Positions 23,158 to 32,496 are shown, counted from the first letter of the stretch. The stretch: DNA of 64,000 nucleotides from Ardenticatenaceae bacterium (GCA_020634315.1 JACKBV010000009.1:73318-137317); one strand, 5' to 3'. A program made the numbers and translations. The notes: a model not told the origin generated them from the sequence alone.

Positions 23158-26109
23158 ATGACCACTTTCCCCCTGGAAACAAAAGTATCACATAGCAACA
23201 ATGGTTCAAGTTATGTCAATAACCATGATTTGTTGATGCCAACTGACCATTTTGTGGATCGGCATATTGGCTCGACTGGGGCAAAAGTAAAAGTAATGCT
23301 GGATGCATTGGGTGTGGCTTCGCTGGATGAGTTAATGGCCGAGACCATCCCCGCCAATATTTGCCTCCCAGCTCAGCTCAATTTGGAAGCGCCACGCAGC
23401 GAGTCGGAAATTCTCGCCGAACTGCGGGCGATTGCTGCCAAAAATCAGCTTTATCGTTCTTTTATTGGCATGGGCTACTCTGACTGCATCATGCCGCCAG
23501 TCGTGCTGCGCAACATTTTTGAGAACCCTGGTTGGTATACACAGTACACCCCTTACCAGGCTGAAATTGCTCAGGGACGATTGGAAGCATTACTCAACTT
23601 CCAGACGATGATCGCTGATCTGACAGGCATGGAAATTGCCAATGCATCATTGCTGGATGAGGGAACGGCCGCTGCTGAAGCAATGACCCTTTGCCAACGC
23701 AACCGTCCGCGCCGTTCCACCGCCAACACCTTTTTCATCTCTGAAAAATGCCATCCACAAACCATTGCCGTCGTGCAAACCCGCGCTGAACCATTGGGTA
23801 TCGACATTCTTGTCGGCGATCACAATACGTATGATTTCAGCATTCCTACCTTTGGCGTTCTGCTGCAATACCCAGACACCGAGGGCAGCGTGCTAGATTA
23901 CGAGGCCTTCATTGCCAAAGCACACGAGAATGAGGCGATGGCCGTTGTCGCCACCGACTTGCTGGCATTGACATTGCTGCGTGCGCCTGCCGAATTTGGG
24001 GCAGACGTAGCTGTCGGCAACAGCCAGCGCTTTGGCGTGCCGTTGGGATATGGTGGGCCACACGCCGCCTTCTTTGCTACCCAAGAAAAATACATGCGCC
24101 AGATGCCCGGCCGCTTGATTGGCGTTTCTATTGATGCGCAGGGCAAACCGGCGATGCGCCTGACGCTGCAAACACGCGAACAGCATATCCGTCGTGAAAA
24201 GGCGACGAGCAACATTTGTACAGCGCAGGTATTGCTGGCGATTATCGCTTCGATGTATGCCGTTTATCATGGCCCAAATGGGCTGCGACGCATTGCGCAG
24301 CGGGTGCATTTGCTGACGTTGACGCTGGCACATGGGTTGGAGCAATTAGGGTATGTGGTGAATAAGGCTCCGGTATTTGACACGTTGAAGATCAGCGGTG
24401 GACCACGGACACAGGCGCAAATTCGGGAAGCGGCATTGGCGCAGGAGATCAATCTGCGCTATTACGAGGATGGCGCTGTTGGTGTGTCGCTGGATGAAAT
24501 TACGCTGGTGAAGGATTTGGATCATTTGCTGGCACTGTTTGGCGCTGCCGCAGGGCGATTTGAGCTTGCAGCGTTGGCGGATAGTGTAACCCTGGCATAT
24601 GCTGCGCCACATGGGCGCCAGAGCGCATACCTGACTCATCCCGTTTTCAATAGTTATCATTCGGAAACGGAGATGATGCGTTATATCAACAGATTGGAGT
24701 CGCGTGATTTGTCGCTGACACATTCGATGATTCCGTTAGGCTCTTGCACGATGAAGCTGAATGCCACGGCCGAAATGCTGCCGGTGATGTGGCCGAAGTT
24801 TGGCAATGTGCATCCGTTTGTGCCGCGTGAGCAGGCCGCTGGATACACAGAGCTAACGGAGCGGTTGGAGAAATGGCTGGCGGAGATTACGGGATTTACG
24901 GCCGTTTCCCTGCAACCCAACTCTGGCGCACAAGGTGAATATACCGGCATGCTCGTCATTCGTGCTTATCACAAAGCACGCGGCGAAGGGCACCGCACCA
25001 TTTGCCTCATTCCCAGTTCTGCACACGGCACAAACCCGGCCAGTGCGGCGTTGGCTGGCATGGATGTGGTTGTGGTAGCTTGTGATGATCATGGCAATGT
25101 GGATGTGGCTGATTTGCGCGTCAAAGCAGAAAAGTACAGCGACAAATTGGCGGCGATCATGATCACCTACCCCTCGACGCACGGCGTTTTTGAGGAAGCG
25201 GTGCAAGAGATTTGCCAGATTGTGCATGAGCATGGCGGGCTGGTTTACATGGATGGCGCCAACATGAATGCGCAGGTAGGTATGACCAGTCCTGGCATGA
25301 TTGGCGCCGATGTCTGCCACTTGAATTTACATAAAACATTTGCCATTCCGCACGGCGGCGGTGGCCCTGGCGTTGGCCCAATTGGTGTCGCGGCGCATCT
25401 GGCTCCGTTTTTGCCGGGGCATCCGGTGGTGGCGGGTGTGGGTGGCGAACAGGCCATTGGCCCTGTTTCCTCTGCGCCGTGGGGTAGTGCCAGTGTGCTG
25501 CCGATTTCCTATGCTTATATTGCCATGATGGGCGAAGACGGGTTGACGCAGGCGACGAAGATGGCGATTTTGAATGCCAACTACATCGCCCAGCGGCTCG
25601 ATGCTCATTATCCGGTGCTCTACAAGGGCAAAAACGGCCGTGTTGCGCATGAATGTATCGTGGATTTGCGCGACATGAAAGATTGGGTGGCGGTGGATGA
25701 TGTTGCCAAGCGCTTGATGGATTATGGTTTCCATGCGCCGACGATGTCTTTCCCGGTGCCGGGCACGTTGATGATTGAACCGACGGAGAGCGAGTCACTG
25801 GAGGAGCTAGACCGTTTTTGTGAGGCAATGATCACCATTCGGGAAGAAATTCGGGCCATTGAGCGCGGCGAAATCGCGCACGATGATAGTCCATTGGCGC
25901 ACGCGCCGCACACGGCAGAAGTGGTGAGTGGGGATGTGTGGGAACGGCCGTATTCCCGCCAACAAGCCGCCTATCCCTTGCCCTGGGTTCAGGAACACAA
26001 ATTCTGGCCTTATGTGGGACGCGTGGATAACGTCTATGGCGACCGCAACCTGTTTTGTACCTGCATTCCGGTAGAGGCGTATGATGAGGCCGAATTGGAA
26101 ATGGCATAA
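23158..26109 (+). CDS. gcvP: glycine dehydrogenase (decarboxylating), P protein
   Basis: A 983-residue single-chain P protein; N- and C-terminal halves correspond to GcvPA and GcvPB of split systems. The PLP-binding lysine is Lys726 in NLHKTFAIPHGGGGPG. The N-terminal half has DRHIGS and FIGMGYSDCIMPPVVLRNI; the C-terminal half has THSMIPLGSCTMKLNA and FVSVQPNSGAQGEYTG-like AVSLQPNSGAQGEYTG. It decarboxylates glycine and loads the aminomethyl group on GcvH. GGAG precedes the ATG. About 20 residues before the conserved DHFVDRHIG start are unusual and Ser/Asn-rich. Control comes from the glycine riboswitch upstream. Confidence 0.97.
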   Translation: MTTFPLETKVSHSNNGSSYVNNHDLLMPTDHFVDRHIGSTGAKVKVMLDALGVASLDELMAETIPANICLPAQLNLEAPRSESEILAELRAIAAKNQLYRSFIGMGYSDCIMPPVVLRNIFENPGWYTQYTPYQAEIAQGRLEALLNFQTMIADLTGMEIANASLLDEGTAAAEAMTLCQRNRPRRSTANTFFISEKCHPQTIAVVQTRAEPLGIDILVGDHNTYDFSIPTFGVLLQYPDTEGSVLDYEAFIAKAHENEAMAVVATDLLALTLLRAPAEFGADVAVGNSQRFGVPLGYGGPHAAFFATQEKYMRQMPGRLIGVSIDAQGKPAMRLTLQTREQHIRREKATSNICTAQVLLAIIASMYAVYHGPNGLRRIAQRVHLLTLTLAHGLEQLGYVVNKAPVFDTLKISGGPRTQAQIREAALAQEINLRYYEDGAVGVSLDEITLVKDLDHLLALFGAAAGRFELAALADSVTLAYAAPHGRQSAYLTHPVFNSYHSETEMMRYINRLESRDLSLTHSMIPLGSCTMKLNATAEMLPVMWPKFGNVHPFVPREQAAGYTELTERLEKWLAEITGFTAVSLQPNSGAQGEYTGMLVIRAYHKARGEGHRTICLIPSSAHGTNPASAALAGMDVVVVACDDHGNVDVADLRVKAEKYSDKLAAIMITYPSTHGVFEEAVQEICQIVHEHGGLVYMDGANMNAQVGMTSPGMIGADVCHLNLHKTFAIPHGGGGPGVGPIGVAAHLAPFLPGHPVVAGVGGEQAIGPVSSAPWGSASVLPISYAYIAMMGEDGLTQATKMAILNANYIAQRLDAHYPVLYKGKNGRVAHECIVDLRDMKDWVAVDDVAKRLMDYGFHAPTMSFPVPGTLMIEPTESESLEELDRFCEAMITIREEIRAIERGEIAHDDSPLAHAPHTAEVVSGDVWERPYSRQQAAYPLPWVQEHKFWPYVGRVDNVYGDRNLFCTCIPVEAYDEAELEMA

Positions 26110-26150
26110 GTTGCCTGATACGCGCCGCCGATAACCGTGTATCAATTACA

Positions 26151-26183
26151 AGCCCGGATAGCGTTGCTGTCCGGGCTTTTTTT
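26151..26183 (+). terminator. rho-independent terminator of the gcv operon
   Basis: AGCCCGGATA and TGTCCGGGCT arms followed by TTTTTT. Confidence 0.92.
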
Positions 26184-26187
26184 GCGG

Positions 26188-26217
26188 TTGACAAAGGTTG
26201 CGATTTGCAACCATAAT
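26188..26217 (+). promoter_or_regulatory. promoter with palindromic operator for the vapBC pair
   Basis: TTGACA (26188-26193) and CATAAT (26212-26217) are 18 bases apart. The spacer holds an inverted repeat GGTTGC-GATTT-GCAACC (26196-26212). A palindrome inside the promoter is what an autoregulating VapB-VapC complex would bind. Confidence 0.75.
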
Positions 26218-26248
26218 GGAACCAAAACGGAATCGCGACGGAGGCGAA

Positions 26249-26494
26249 ATGGCGACGATTACTATTAAAAATATACCAGACGAACTGTATGCACGGATTA
26301 AGGCGCAGGCGGCGGCCAACCGGCGCAGTATTAACAATGAAATTATTGTCTGTTTGGAAACGGCCGTACATCGTGAACGCGTCAATGCAGAGGAATTCCT
26401 CAAAGAAGTTCGCGTTTTACGCGAAAATCTGCAAATGCCGTATTTGCTAACGGACGAAGAAATTAACGCTGCGAAAAATGAGGGTCGCCCATGA
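26249..26494 (+). CDS. ribbon-helix-helix antitoxin, VapB/FitA type
   Basis: 81 residues with an N-terminal ribbon-helix-helix DNA-binding domain (MATITIKNIPDELYARIK, then AANRRSINNEIIVCLE) as in Arc/FitA, and an acidic C-terminal tail that should wrap the toxin. GGAGG stands before ATG 26249; an upstream in-frame TTG would place the promoter -10 inside the gene and is rejected. The stop overlaps the toxin start (ATGA), the usual toxin-antitoxin layout. It should repress its own promoter at 26188-26217. Confidence 0.88.
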   Translation: MATITIKNIPDELYARIKAQAAANRRSINNEIIVCLETAVHRERVNAEEFLKEVRVLRENLQMPYLLTDEEINAAKNEGRP

Positions 26495-26895
26495 TTGTTG
26501 TGGATACGAATCTCATCGTTTATTTGATCATGCCAACAGAATATACGGAAATGGCAAGCCAGGTCTTTTTACAAGACGCAGATTGGGTGGCACCGCATTT
26601 ATGGCGCAGCGAATTTCGCAATGTGTTGGCAAAATATCTACGCCAACAACTTGTTTCTTTACCGCAGGCGCAAAAGATTATGCAGCAAGCAGAGAAAGTG
26701 ATGTTTGAAAATGAATATGGGAGTAATTCTGATGAAGTGCTGCGGCTGGTGGCGGGGAGCAGTTGTTCGGCGTATGACTGCGAGTTTGTGGCCTTGGCAC
26801 AAGAGTTTGGTGTGCCCTTGGTGACGGTTGATAAACAGGTTTTGCGTGAGTTCCCGCAAACGGCCGTTTCTCCCGCTACCTTCCTCATTCATTAA
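26491..26895 (+). CDS. vapC: PIN-domain ribonuclease toxin, VapC family
   Basis: 134 residues forming one PIN domain. The first catalytic acid is Asp5 in IVVDTNLIVY, then Glu in LWRSEFRNVL, then Asp in SAYDCEFVALAQ and VTVDKQV. VapC toxins cut tRNA or rRNA with Mg2+ and are held inactive by the antitoxin encoded 4 bases upstream in overlap. Length and all acidic sites are intact, so the toxin looks active. Confidence 0.92.
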   Translation: MIVVDTNLIVYLIMPTEYTEMASQVFLQDADWVAPHLWRSEFRNVLAKYLRQQLVSLPQAQKIMQQAEKVMFENEYGSNSDEVLRLVAGSSCSAYDCEFVALAQEFGVPLVTVDKQVLREFPQTAVSPATFLIH

Positions 26896-26933
26896 GCAGG
26901 AACCGCGTTCCTCAGCAGCAACGCGGTTCCTGC
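26896..26933. terminator. hairpin between vapC and tyrS (convergent genes)
   Basis: GCAGGAACCGCGTT and AACGCGGTTCCTGC, perfect 14-base arms, 10-base loop. It serves both convergent genes. The AACCGCGTTCC core recurs at 43090-43135. Confidence 0.8.
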
Positions 26934-26941
26934 ATTTGCAT

Positions 26942-28222
26942 TTATGCCAGGACTTGTACCAAATGGTACTGCTTCTTCCCTTTGCGCAGCACCATAAATT
27001 GACCCTCAATGCTGTGTTCCAGCGTCACACGTTGTTCTTGATCGGTCATGCGCTGATTGTTGAGGTAGATGCCGCCGCCCTGCACAGAGCGTTTTGCCGC
27101 CCCTTTCGATTGTTCCACGCCAGTTAAAGCGAGCAGGTCAACGAGCAGGATTCCTTCTCCGGCAAATTCGGTTTTCGCCACTTCGCTGGAGGGAACATCG
27201 GCGAAGATGTCGCGGATGTCGGCTGCGTCGAGGCCATCCAGGTCGCCACCGAAAAGAACGCCTGCCGCTTTTTCCGCTTTGGCAACGGCCGTTTCCCCAT
27301 GAATCATGCTCGTTACATCTTGTGCCAATGTGCGCTGCGCTTCACGCAGATGCGGCCGTTCCAGCAGTGCTGTTTCCAACTCAGCCACTTCTAGCGGCGT
27401 GCGCCAGGTGAAGTAACGCAAGTAATTGACCACATCGGCGTCATCCGTGTTCAGCCAGAATTGGTAGAAGCGATAAGGCGACGTTTTCTGCGCCGACAGC
27501 CAGATACTACCGCCGGCTGTTTTGCCGAACTTCGAGCCATCAGCCTTTGTAATCAGCGGGAAAACCAGCCCATGCGCCTTTTCCCCGCGCAATTTGCGGA
27601 TTAACTCTACCCCGGCTGTGATATTGCCCCATTGATCGCTGCCGCCCGTCTGCATACGGCAGCCTTCCTGGTCAAACAAGTGGAGAAAGTCGTATGCTTG
27701 CAGCAGCATGTAGCTGAATTCGGTGAAGGAGATGCCGTTTTCGCGGTCAATGCGTGATTTCACCGAATCTTTGGCGACCATGTAGTTGACGGTGAAATGC
27801 TTGCCAATGTCACGCAAAAAATCCATCATCTTGATGCTGTTCAGCCAGTCGCCATTGTTAATGATTTTGGCCGGATTGCTTTTCACCTCAAAATCAAGAA
27901 TCATGGCGAGTTCGCGTTGAATGCCATCCAGATTGGCGGCGATTTGCTCAGCGTTGAGCAGATTGCGTTCGCTGGAACGGCCGCTGGGATCGCCAATCAT
28001 GCCGGTGCCACCGCCAGCAATGGCAATCGGTGTGTGCCCAAAACGTTGGAGGCGGGCAAGCTGCATCATGGGGATGAGATTGCCAATGTGCAGCGAATCG
28101 GCCGTGGGGTCGAACCCGTTGTAGATGGTGATCTTGTCATTGATCAGGGCGTCTGCCGCGCCCTCTGTATGATCGTACACCAGACCACGCCAGCGTAGTT
28201 CTTCAAATGCGTTTGTTGTCAT
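26942..28222 (-). CDS. tyrS: tyrosyl-tRNA synthetase
   Basis: 426 residues, a bacterial class I TyrRS. It has the HIGH-type motif at His45 (FDPTADSLHIGN), the tyrosine pocket (MLQAYDFLHLF, GGSDQWGNI) and the KMSKS-type loop KFGKTAGG. A C-terminal S4 RNA-binding domain follows (GGIYLNNQRMTD). It charges tRNA-Tyr with tyrosine in the cytoplasm. No T-box leader is visible upstream. Convergent with vapC across a strong hairpin. Confidence 0.97.
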   Translation of the reverse strand: MTTNAFEELRWRGLVYDHTEGAADALINDKITIYNGFDPTADSLHIGNLIPMMQLARLQRFGHTPIAIAGGGTGMIGDPSGRSSERNLLNAEQIAANLDGIQRELAMILDFEVKSNPAKIINNGDWLNSIKMMDFLRDIGKHFTVNYMVAKDSVKSRIDRENGISFTEFSYMLLQAYDFLHLFDQEGCRMQTGGSDQWGNITAGVELIRKLRGEKAHGLVFPLITKADGSKFGKTAGGSIWLSAQKTSPYRFYQFWLNTDDADVVNYLRYFTWRTPLEVAELETALLERPHLREAQRTLAQDVTSMIHGETAVAKAEKAAGVLFGGDLDGLDAADIRDIFADVPSSEVAKTEFAGEGILLVDLLALTGVEQSKGAAKRSVQGGGIYLNNQRMTDQEQRVTLEHSIEGQFMVLRKGKKQYHLVQVLA

Positions 28223-28283
28223 ACTTACTTACTCCCTTCGTTGTTGATGTGATCGTAACTGCGGGGGCAACCGTTGTCAAAAT

Positions 28284-28315
28284 AAAAAAGACGCGGGTGC
28301 CACACCGCGTCTTTT
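28284..28315 (-). terminator. terminator downstream of the VWA gene
   Basis: On the minus strand GACGCGG-TGTGGCA-CCCGCGTC followed by TTTTTT. It closes the MoxR-CoxE operon; the other strand also has a T run. The 227-base gap 28223-28449 otherwise holds one ACGGCCGT copy and little else. Confidence 0.85.
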
Positions 28316-28449
28316 TGTGTCAATTATGCCTTGTCAGATAACGGCCGTTTCTAGCCCAGGCGAATAGACCTCCCACGCGAATGTGGTCGTGTATATCCAC
28401 CATAATAATAGCGTGTCTCGTTCGTCATCTGCATCATGTGCAAAGCATA

Positions 28450-29835
28450 TCAAGAGGAAAGCAGCTTGTCAACCGCCGCCGATAATTGCGCCAAATTACG
28501 CACGCTAAACACTTCGTCGCAGTTCGCTCTGTATTCCAGCATATCACTGTCGCCCGTGCCCCATTCGCGTGGCTGTTCCGGGTTAAACCAGACCAGCTTG
28601 CGTGCGCGTTGTTGCAGCTCTTTCACCAGGTCGATGCGCGGCGAGTTGAAGTTGTTACGGCCGTCACCCAAGATGATGAGTGTGGTACGGCCGTTAATCG
28701 TGCCCATATGCTTGTCACAAAACGTCTCCAGGCAGCCGCCCAAATCCGTGCCATACGGGCGATAAGGCAGCATATTACGGATAATGTCAAACGCCTTATC
28801 CGCATCATCGTGGCGGATGTAGTTCATCACCTCATCTGGAATTTCCACCAACCGGTCGTAAAAAGCAAAGCTTTTCATGCGCGATACCTGGTCATGCAGT
28901 TCATGCGTTAGATGCAGCATGAACTCCACCACATTTTCCGTCGAACGCGACACGTCGCACAACAGCACCAGGCTCGGCTTCAACTTGCGCTTTTTGTGTT
29001 TAATCTCCATGGGCACGCCGCCATATCGTTGATTGGCGCGAATGGTTGACTTGGCGTCAAACTTCCCATGTTTGCCACGTTTACGCCGCAGCGCAGCACG
29101 GCTGCGCAGCTGTGTTACCAGCCGCTGAATTTCCTTGCGCAAAATATCTACCTCGGCGGGAGAAAGGGCGTGAAATGGCTTGTACATCAGGTCTGACCCA
29201 TACAAATCATCGGGGCGATTAGCCCGCTGCTGCGCAATTTGCAGCCCGATTTGCTGCGCTACCTGCTCTGCCAACGCTTCCCGGTTCGCTTCCACAACGC
29301 CCATCAATTTGTCAATGGCCTGCTGGCTCATGCCCATCTCTTGCAGCTTTTGCAGCAACTCCTGCATTTGCTGTTCCAGATGGCTGAACCCCATTTGCTG
29401 TAACATGCGCCGCGTCACCCAACGTGACTGCTGTTGATCTTCGGCCCAATCTGCGCCAGCACGCTGTGCCAGGTCTTCCAGTTCTTCCTTTGTTGGCCCC
29501 TGACCACTGGTGAGCCATTCCATTAACTGCTGTAAACGGCCGCTTAATGCCTGTAACGCCGCCTGCAACATTTGCTGCTCGTCGGGAGACAGGTCATCCA
29601 GTGCATTTTGCATCATGGGGCCGCCGCTGCTGAAATAGAGCGGGAACAATTCATCAAAAGGCGCAAAATCATCCGACCCTTTGATCAATGTCGCCCGTAA
29701 TGATTCGCGAAAAAGCGTCTTGTTGCTAATGCCCAAGATTTCCATGGCACGCATCGCGTCCATGGATTCGGCCAGCGAAACACGCACGCCTGCTGCACGC
29801 AATCCCCGTATGAATTCGACAACTCTATCGTCCAT
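28450..29835 (-). CDS. VWA domain protein, CoxE-like
   Basis: 461 residues. The N-terminal 230 residues are helical and Gln/Leu-rich (EQQMQELLQKLQEMGMSQQ). The C-terminal half is a von Willebrand factor A domain with MIDAS-type SLVLLCDVSRSTENV, GTDLGGCLE and LIILGDGRNN. Proteins of this family (COG3552) work with a MoxR AAA+ ATPase as metal-insertion or complex-remodelling chaperones. The MoxR gene lies 46 bases upstream on the same strand, supporting that pairing. There are no CO-dehydrogenase or other client genes nearby, so the client is unknown. Confidence 0.9.
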   Translation of the reverse strand: MDDRVVEFIRGLRAAGVRVSLAESMDAMRAMEILGISNKTLFRESLRATLIKGSDDFAPFDELFPLYFSSGGPMMQNALDDLSPDEQQMLQAALQALSGRLQQLMEWLTSGQGPTKEELEDLAQRAGADWAEDQQQSRWVTRRMLQQMGFSHLEQQMQELLQKLQEMGMSQQAIDKLMGVVEANREALAEQVAQQIGLQIAQQRANRPDDLYGSDLMYKPFHALSPAEVDILRKEIQRLVTQLRSRAALRRKRGKHGKFDAKSTIRANQRYGGVPMEIKHKKRKLKPSLVLLCDVSRSTENVVEFMLHLTHELHDQVSRMKSFAFYDRLVEIPDEVMNYIRHDDADKAFDIIRNMLPYRPYGTDLGGCLETFCDKHMGTINGRTTLIILGDGRNNFNSPRIDLVKELQQRARKLVWFNPEQPREWGTGDSDMLEYRANCDEVFSVRNLAQLSAAVDKLLSS

Positions 29836-29842
29836 TTTGTAC

Positions 29843-29890
29843 CCCGTGAGCGGTGAGTGGTAGCCGGTAATCAGTCATCGTTTACCGATT
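29843..29890. repeat. family-B-like GGTAATC/GATTACC repeat
   Basis: GAGCGGTGAGTGGTAGCCGG, TAATCAGTCATCG and TTTACCGATT between the MoxR and CoxE genes resemble the unit at 23082-23146, but only partly. Confidence 0.45.
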
Positions 29891-30808
29891 GTGTCGTCCG
29901 CGCGAACTGCCGCCGTCACCCATCATGCGGCGTGCTTTAGCAACGTCCGACTCATATTTAAGTAAAACAGTGAGCGTGTTGCCGAGGGTTTTTTCGTCAA
30001 TTTCTTTGGCGTTGAGTGTCACCAACGCGCGTGCCCAATCGAGCGTTTCGCTGATGCTGGGCACTTTGCGCAGATCCATGTTGCGTAACTGTTGGACAAC
30101 AGCCACGGCTTGATGTGCCAGTTCTGGCCGTAAATCGGGCACTTTCAGGCGCACAATATTTAGTTCATCGTCGAGAGCGGGATAATCCACATAGAGGTAT
30201 AGGCAGCGTCGTTTTAATGCTTCACTCAGTTCGCGGGTGTTGTTGCTGGTGAGCAGCACCATTGGCTGGTGTTTGGCGGTGATGGTGCCTAATTCTGGCA
30301 CTGTTACCTGGAAATCGCTGAGCACTTCGAGCAAAAATGCTTCAAATTCCACATCGGCGCGATCTATTTCGTCAATAAGCAGGACAACCGGTTCATCGGA
30401 TGTGAGAGCGGTGAGGAGTGGGCGGGGGAGCAGGAAATTGTCGGAAAAGAAAACGTCGTCTTCTTGAGCCAGGCGATTGGCGGCGTCGGCTAAACTGGTA
30501 ACGTCGCCCAAGATGTTGTGCAAGGTGTCGCGCAGCAATTGTGTGTAGAGCATTTGCTTGGCGTATTCCCATTCGTATAGCGCCTTGCTTTCGTCTAGCC
30601 CTTCATAGCATTGCAGGCGTACCAGGGGTGCGCCGATGGCTTTGGCCCACACTTTAGCCAATTCTGTTTTGCCAACGCCGGCCGGGCCTTCCGCCAAAAT
30701 TGGCTTGCACAGGGATTGCGCCAGATAAACGACGGTACTAATTTCATCGGATGCGATGTATTGCTGGCTGCCCAGCCTTTGATGTACGTCGGCAATGTTT
30801 TTAAACAT
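29882..30808 (-). CDS. MoxR-family AAA+ ATPase
   Basis: 308 residues with Walker A GPAGVGKTE (Lys47), Walker B VVLLIDEIDRADVEFEAF, sensor 1 LTSNNTRELSEALKRRC and the MoxR pattern of an inserted helix. ATG 30808 is favoured by GGAG before it; the longer frame adds 12 odd residues. MoxR ATPases use ATP to remodel protein complexes together with a VWA partner, here the gene just downstream. Transcription starts in the 233-base region 30809-31041, which otherwise contains a purine-rich tract. Confidence 0.92.
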   Translation of the reverse strand: MFKNIADVHQRLGSQQYIASDEISTVVYLAQSLCKPILAEGPAGVGKTELAKVWAKAIGAPLVRLQCYEGLDESKALYEWEYAKQMLYTQLLRDTLHNILGDVTSLADAANRLAQEDDVFFSDNFLLPRPLLTALTSDEPVVLLIDEIDRADVEFEAFLLEVLSDFQVTVPELGTITAKHQPMVLLTSNNTRELSEALKRRCLYLYVDYPALDDELNIVRLKVPDLRPELAHQAVAVVQQLRNMDLRKVPSISETLDWARALVTLNAKEIDEKTLGNTLTVLLKYESDVAKARRMMGDGGSSRGRHNR

Positions 30809-30966
30809 ACAAGTTCTCCGTTTTTTAGGTACTGGGTGAGACACGGTTTTGTATTGTGATGCTGGTGTACTTATGAGGGGGGATTGTGTCTCGAATTTTT
30901 GCTGATCGACATTTTAGAACGTGAGTGGGGAATCGCAAAGCAAGGTGAAAGGGTTCTCATCTTTGT

Positions 30967-31039
30967 AAGGAGAGGAGGGTGGAGGGAGGAGAGAAGAGGA
31001 GGAGAAGAGGGAGGAGGGAGGAGAGAAGAGGGGGTGGGG
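30967..31039 (+). repeat. homopurine GA tract
   Basis: About 70 bases made almost only of G and A on the plus strand (AGGAGAGGAGGGTGGAGGG and so on) downstream of the double-GNAT gene stop. A similar tract lies at 48485-48585. Confidence 0.85.
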
Positions 31040-31041
31040 TT

Positions 31042-31899
31042 TTATTTTTTGAGGGTGAGGGCGAGGTAGGTGAGGGTGTTGGTGTGTTGGAAGCCGAGGC
31101 TTTGGTAGAGGTGAAGGGCGGGGGCGTTGTTGTGCCAGGCGCCGATTTGGGCGGAGGTTGCGCCGTGTTGGGCGAGTTGGTGAAGGGCGGCGGTAAGGAG
31201 GATACGGCCGTATCCATGCCCTTGCCATGCGTCCACAATCCCAAATGGTTCGATTTCGCCTATGCCATCTTCGATATGCAGCCAGGCAAAACCGATGGGG
31301 ATGTCATCGCGACGCAGAAACAGGATGTCTTGTGAAGTGGCTAATGTAGCGGCTACTTCTGCCGCTGTATAAGGCTGATACCAGGGATATGTGGCAAAAC
31401 TATTGTCGTAAAGGGTGCAAAAGGTTTTGATGGCGCGGTTGCGATTGGAAAAAGTGGCGCTGCGGACGTTGGGTAAGTCGGTTATGGGGGGCAGGTTGGT
31501 GAGAAACGGCCGTATCAATTCCCACTCTTCATGTTCAACGGTGAAGCCGTGTTTCTGCAAAAAATGGGCAGTTGGGCTGTTCATGTCGGTGACACAGTAC
31601 GAAAGCTGGTGAATTGGCGTGTGATTGAGCTGTGCCTGGATGGAAGTCCATAACCAACTGCCGATTCCTTGCCGCTGCCACTGCGGATGGACGCCACCTT
31701 CTAACTCAAAAACGCCGTCAAGGCCGGGGACAGGAAGGAGGGTGAGATAGGCCAGGAAACGGCCGTTGACGACAACCCATGTGCGCTGTGGGTCAATGTA
31801 CGGTGTTTTTTCTGGGGTAAGCAGACGGGAAAGGGTGTGAACGGCCGTTGTGTCTGTGGTTTGAAACGGCCGTATTGTCAGCGTTGTTAAATCTATCAT
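31042..31899 (-). CDS. double-GNAT acetyltransferase
   Basis: 285 residues with two GNAT folds. The first (about 5-135) has the acetyl-CoA loop VHPQWQRQGIGSWLW; the second (about 145-283) has VDAWQGHGYGRILLTAALHQL and ends with NAPALHLYQSLGFQ. Double-GNAT proteins include mycothiol synthase and many unknown N-acetyltransferases; the substrate cannot be told. It follows the rhomboid gene by 15 bases on the same strand, so they share a transcript. Confidence 0.88.
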   Translation of the reverse strand: MIDLTTLTIRPFQTTDTTAVHTLSRLLTPEKTPYIDPQRTWVVVNGRFLAYLTLLPVPGLDGVFELEGGVHPQWQRQGIGSWLWTSIQAQLNHTPIHQLSYCVTDMNSPTAHFLQKHGFTVEHEEWELIRPFLTNLPPITDLPNVRSATFSNRNRAIKTFCTLYDNSFATYPWYQPYTAAEVAATLATSQDILFLRRDDIPIGFAWLHIEDGIGEIEPFGIVDAWQGHGYGRILLTAALHQLAQHGATSAQIGAWHNNAPALHLYQSLGFQHTNTLTYLALTLKK

Positions 31900-31914
31900 T
31901 GTTTGCCGCCTGAG

Positions 31915-32496
31915 TTAAAACAAGGATATGACATAAGCGGCAATCAGGCCACCCACAAAACCCGATACATGACTCACAAAAGAAATCCCCTCTTTACGCA
32001 GCACCAACAACTTGAACATCCCTACGTAAAATCCAGCGACGACAAAGGCCAATAAGACTGCGCCGGTATCGTGTTGAAAAAAGCCTCGTGCGAGAACATA
32101 GCCAAAGTAGCCCATCACCAGGCCGCTGGCTCCAAAGTGAACCTCGCCACGTTTGCCAAAATACCAGACACCAATCCCATCCACCAGAGTTATCGTACCG
32201 GTGACAGGCCAGAAAAGTCGGCTGTCGGGTAATAATGTCAACAAGCCCAAAATCGCGAGAGGAATGCTGTTGCTGAACAGGTGTTGGCGGCTGTTGTGTA
32301 CCAATTGGGAGAGGATAATCGTGGCGGGATTGAACGTCTGACGAGGTTTGATGCCCCATGCCCGGCGTAAACGTTGGCGAAAAACCCAATGATCTATGAA
32401 TAAAATAATCCATAAACTGAAAACAATGATACCAAGTAGCTTTATATCCCCCTGAAGTTTTTCCACGCCTGTTATTGCCACATCCGTGCCGTCCAT
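31915..32496 (-). CDS. rhomboid-family intramembrane serine protease
   Basis: About 193 residues and six membrane helices. Catalytic elements are visible: HLFSNSIPL (the HxxxN element), the nucleophile Ser in HFGASGLVMGYFG, and the His in FVSHVSGFVGG. Rhomboids cut single-pass membrane proteins within the bilayer. ATG 32496 was chosen because GGAGG precedes it; an open frame extends further back without family-like sequence. It is the first gene of a pair with the double GNAT. tRNA-Glu lies upstream on the other strand. Confidence 0.9.
   Translation of the reverse strand: MDGTDVAITGVEKLQGDIKLLGIIVFSLWIILFIDHWVFRQRLRRAWGIKPRQTFNPATIILSQLVHNSRQHLFSNSIPLAILGLLTLLPDSRLFWPVTGTITLVDGIGVWYFGKRGEVHFGASGLVMGYFGYVLARGFFQHDTGAVLLAFVVAGFYVGMFKLLVLRKEGISFVSHVSGFVGGLIAAYVISLF

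Noticed and set aside
28223..28283. Possible T-box leader for tyrS
   Set aside because: The space is too short and shows no T-box sequence or specifier stem.
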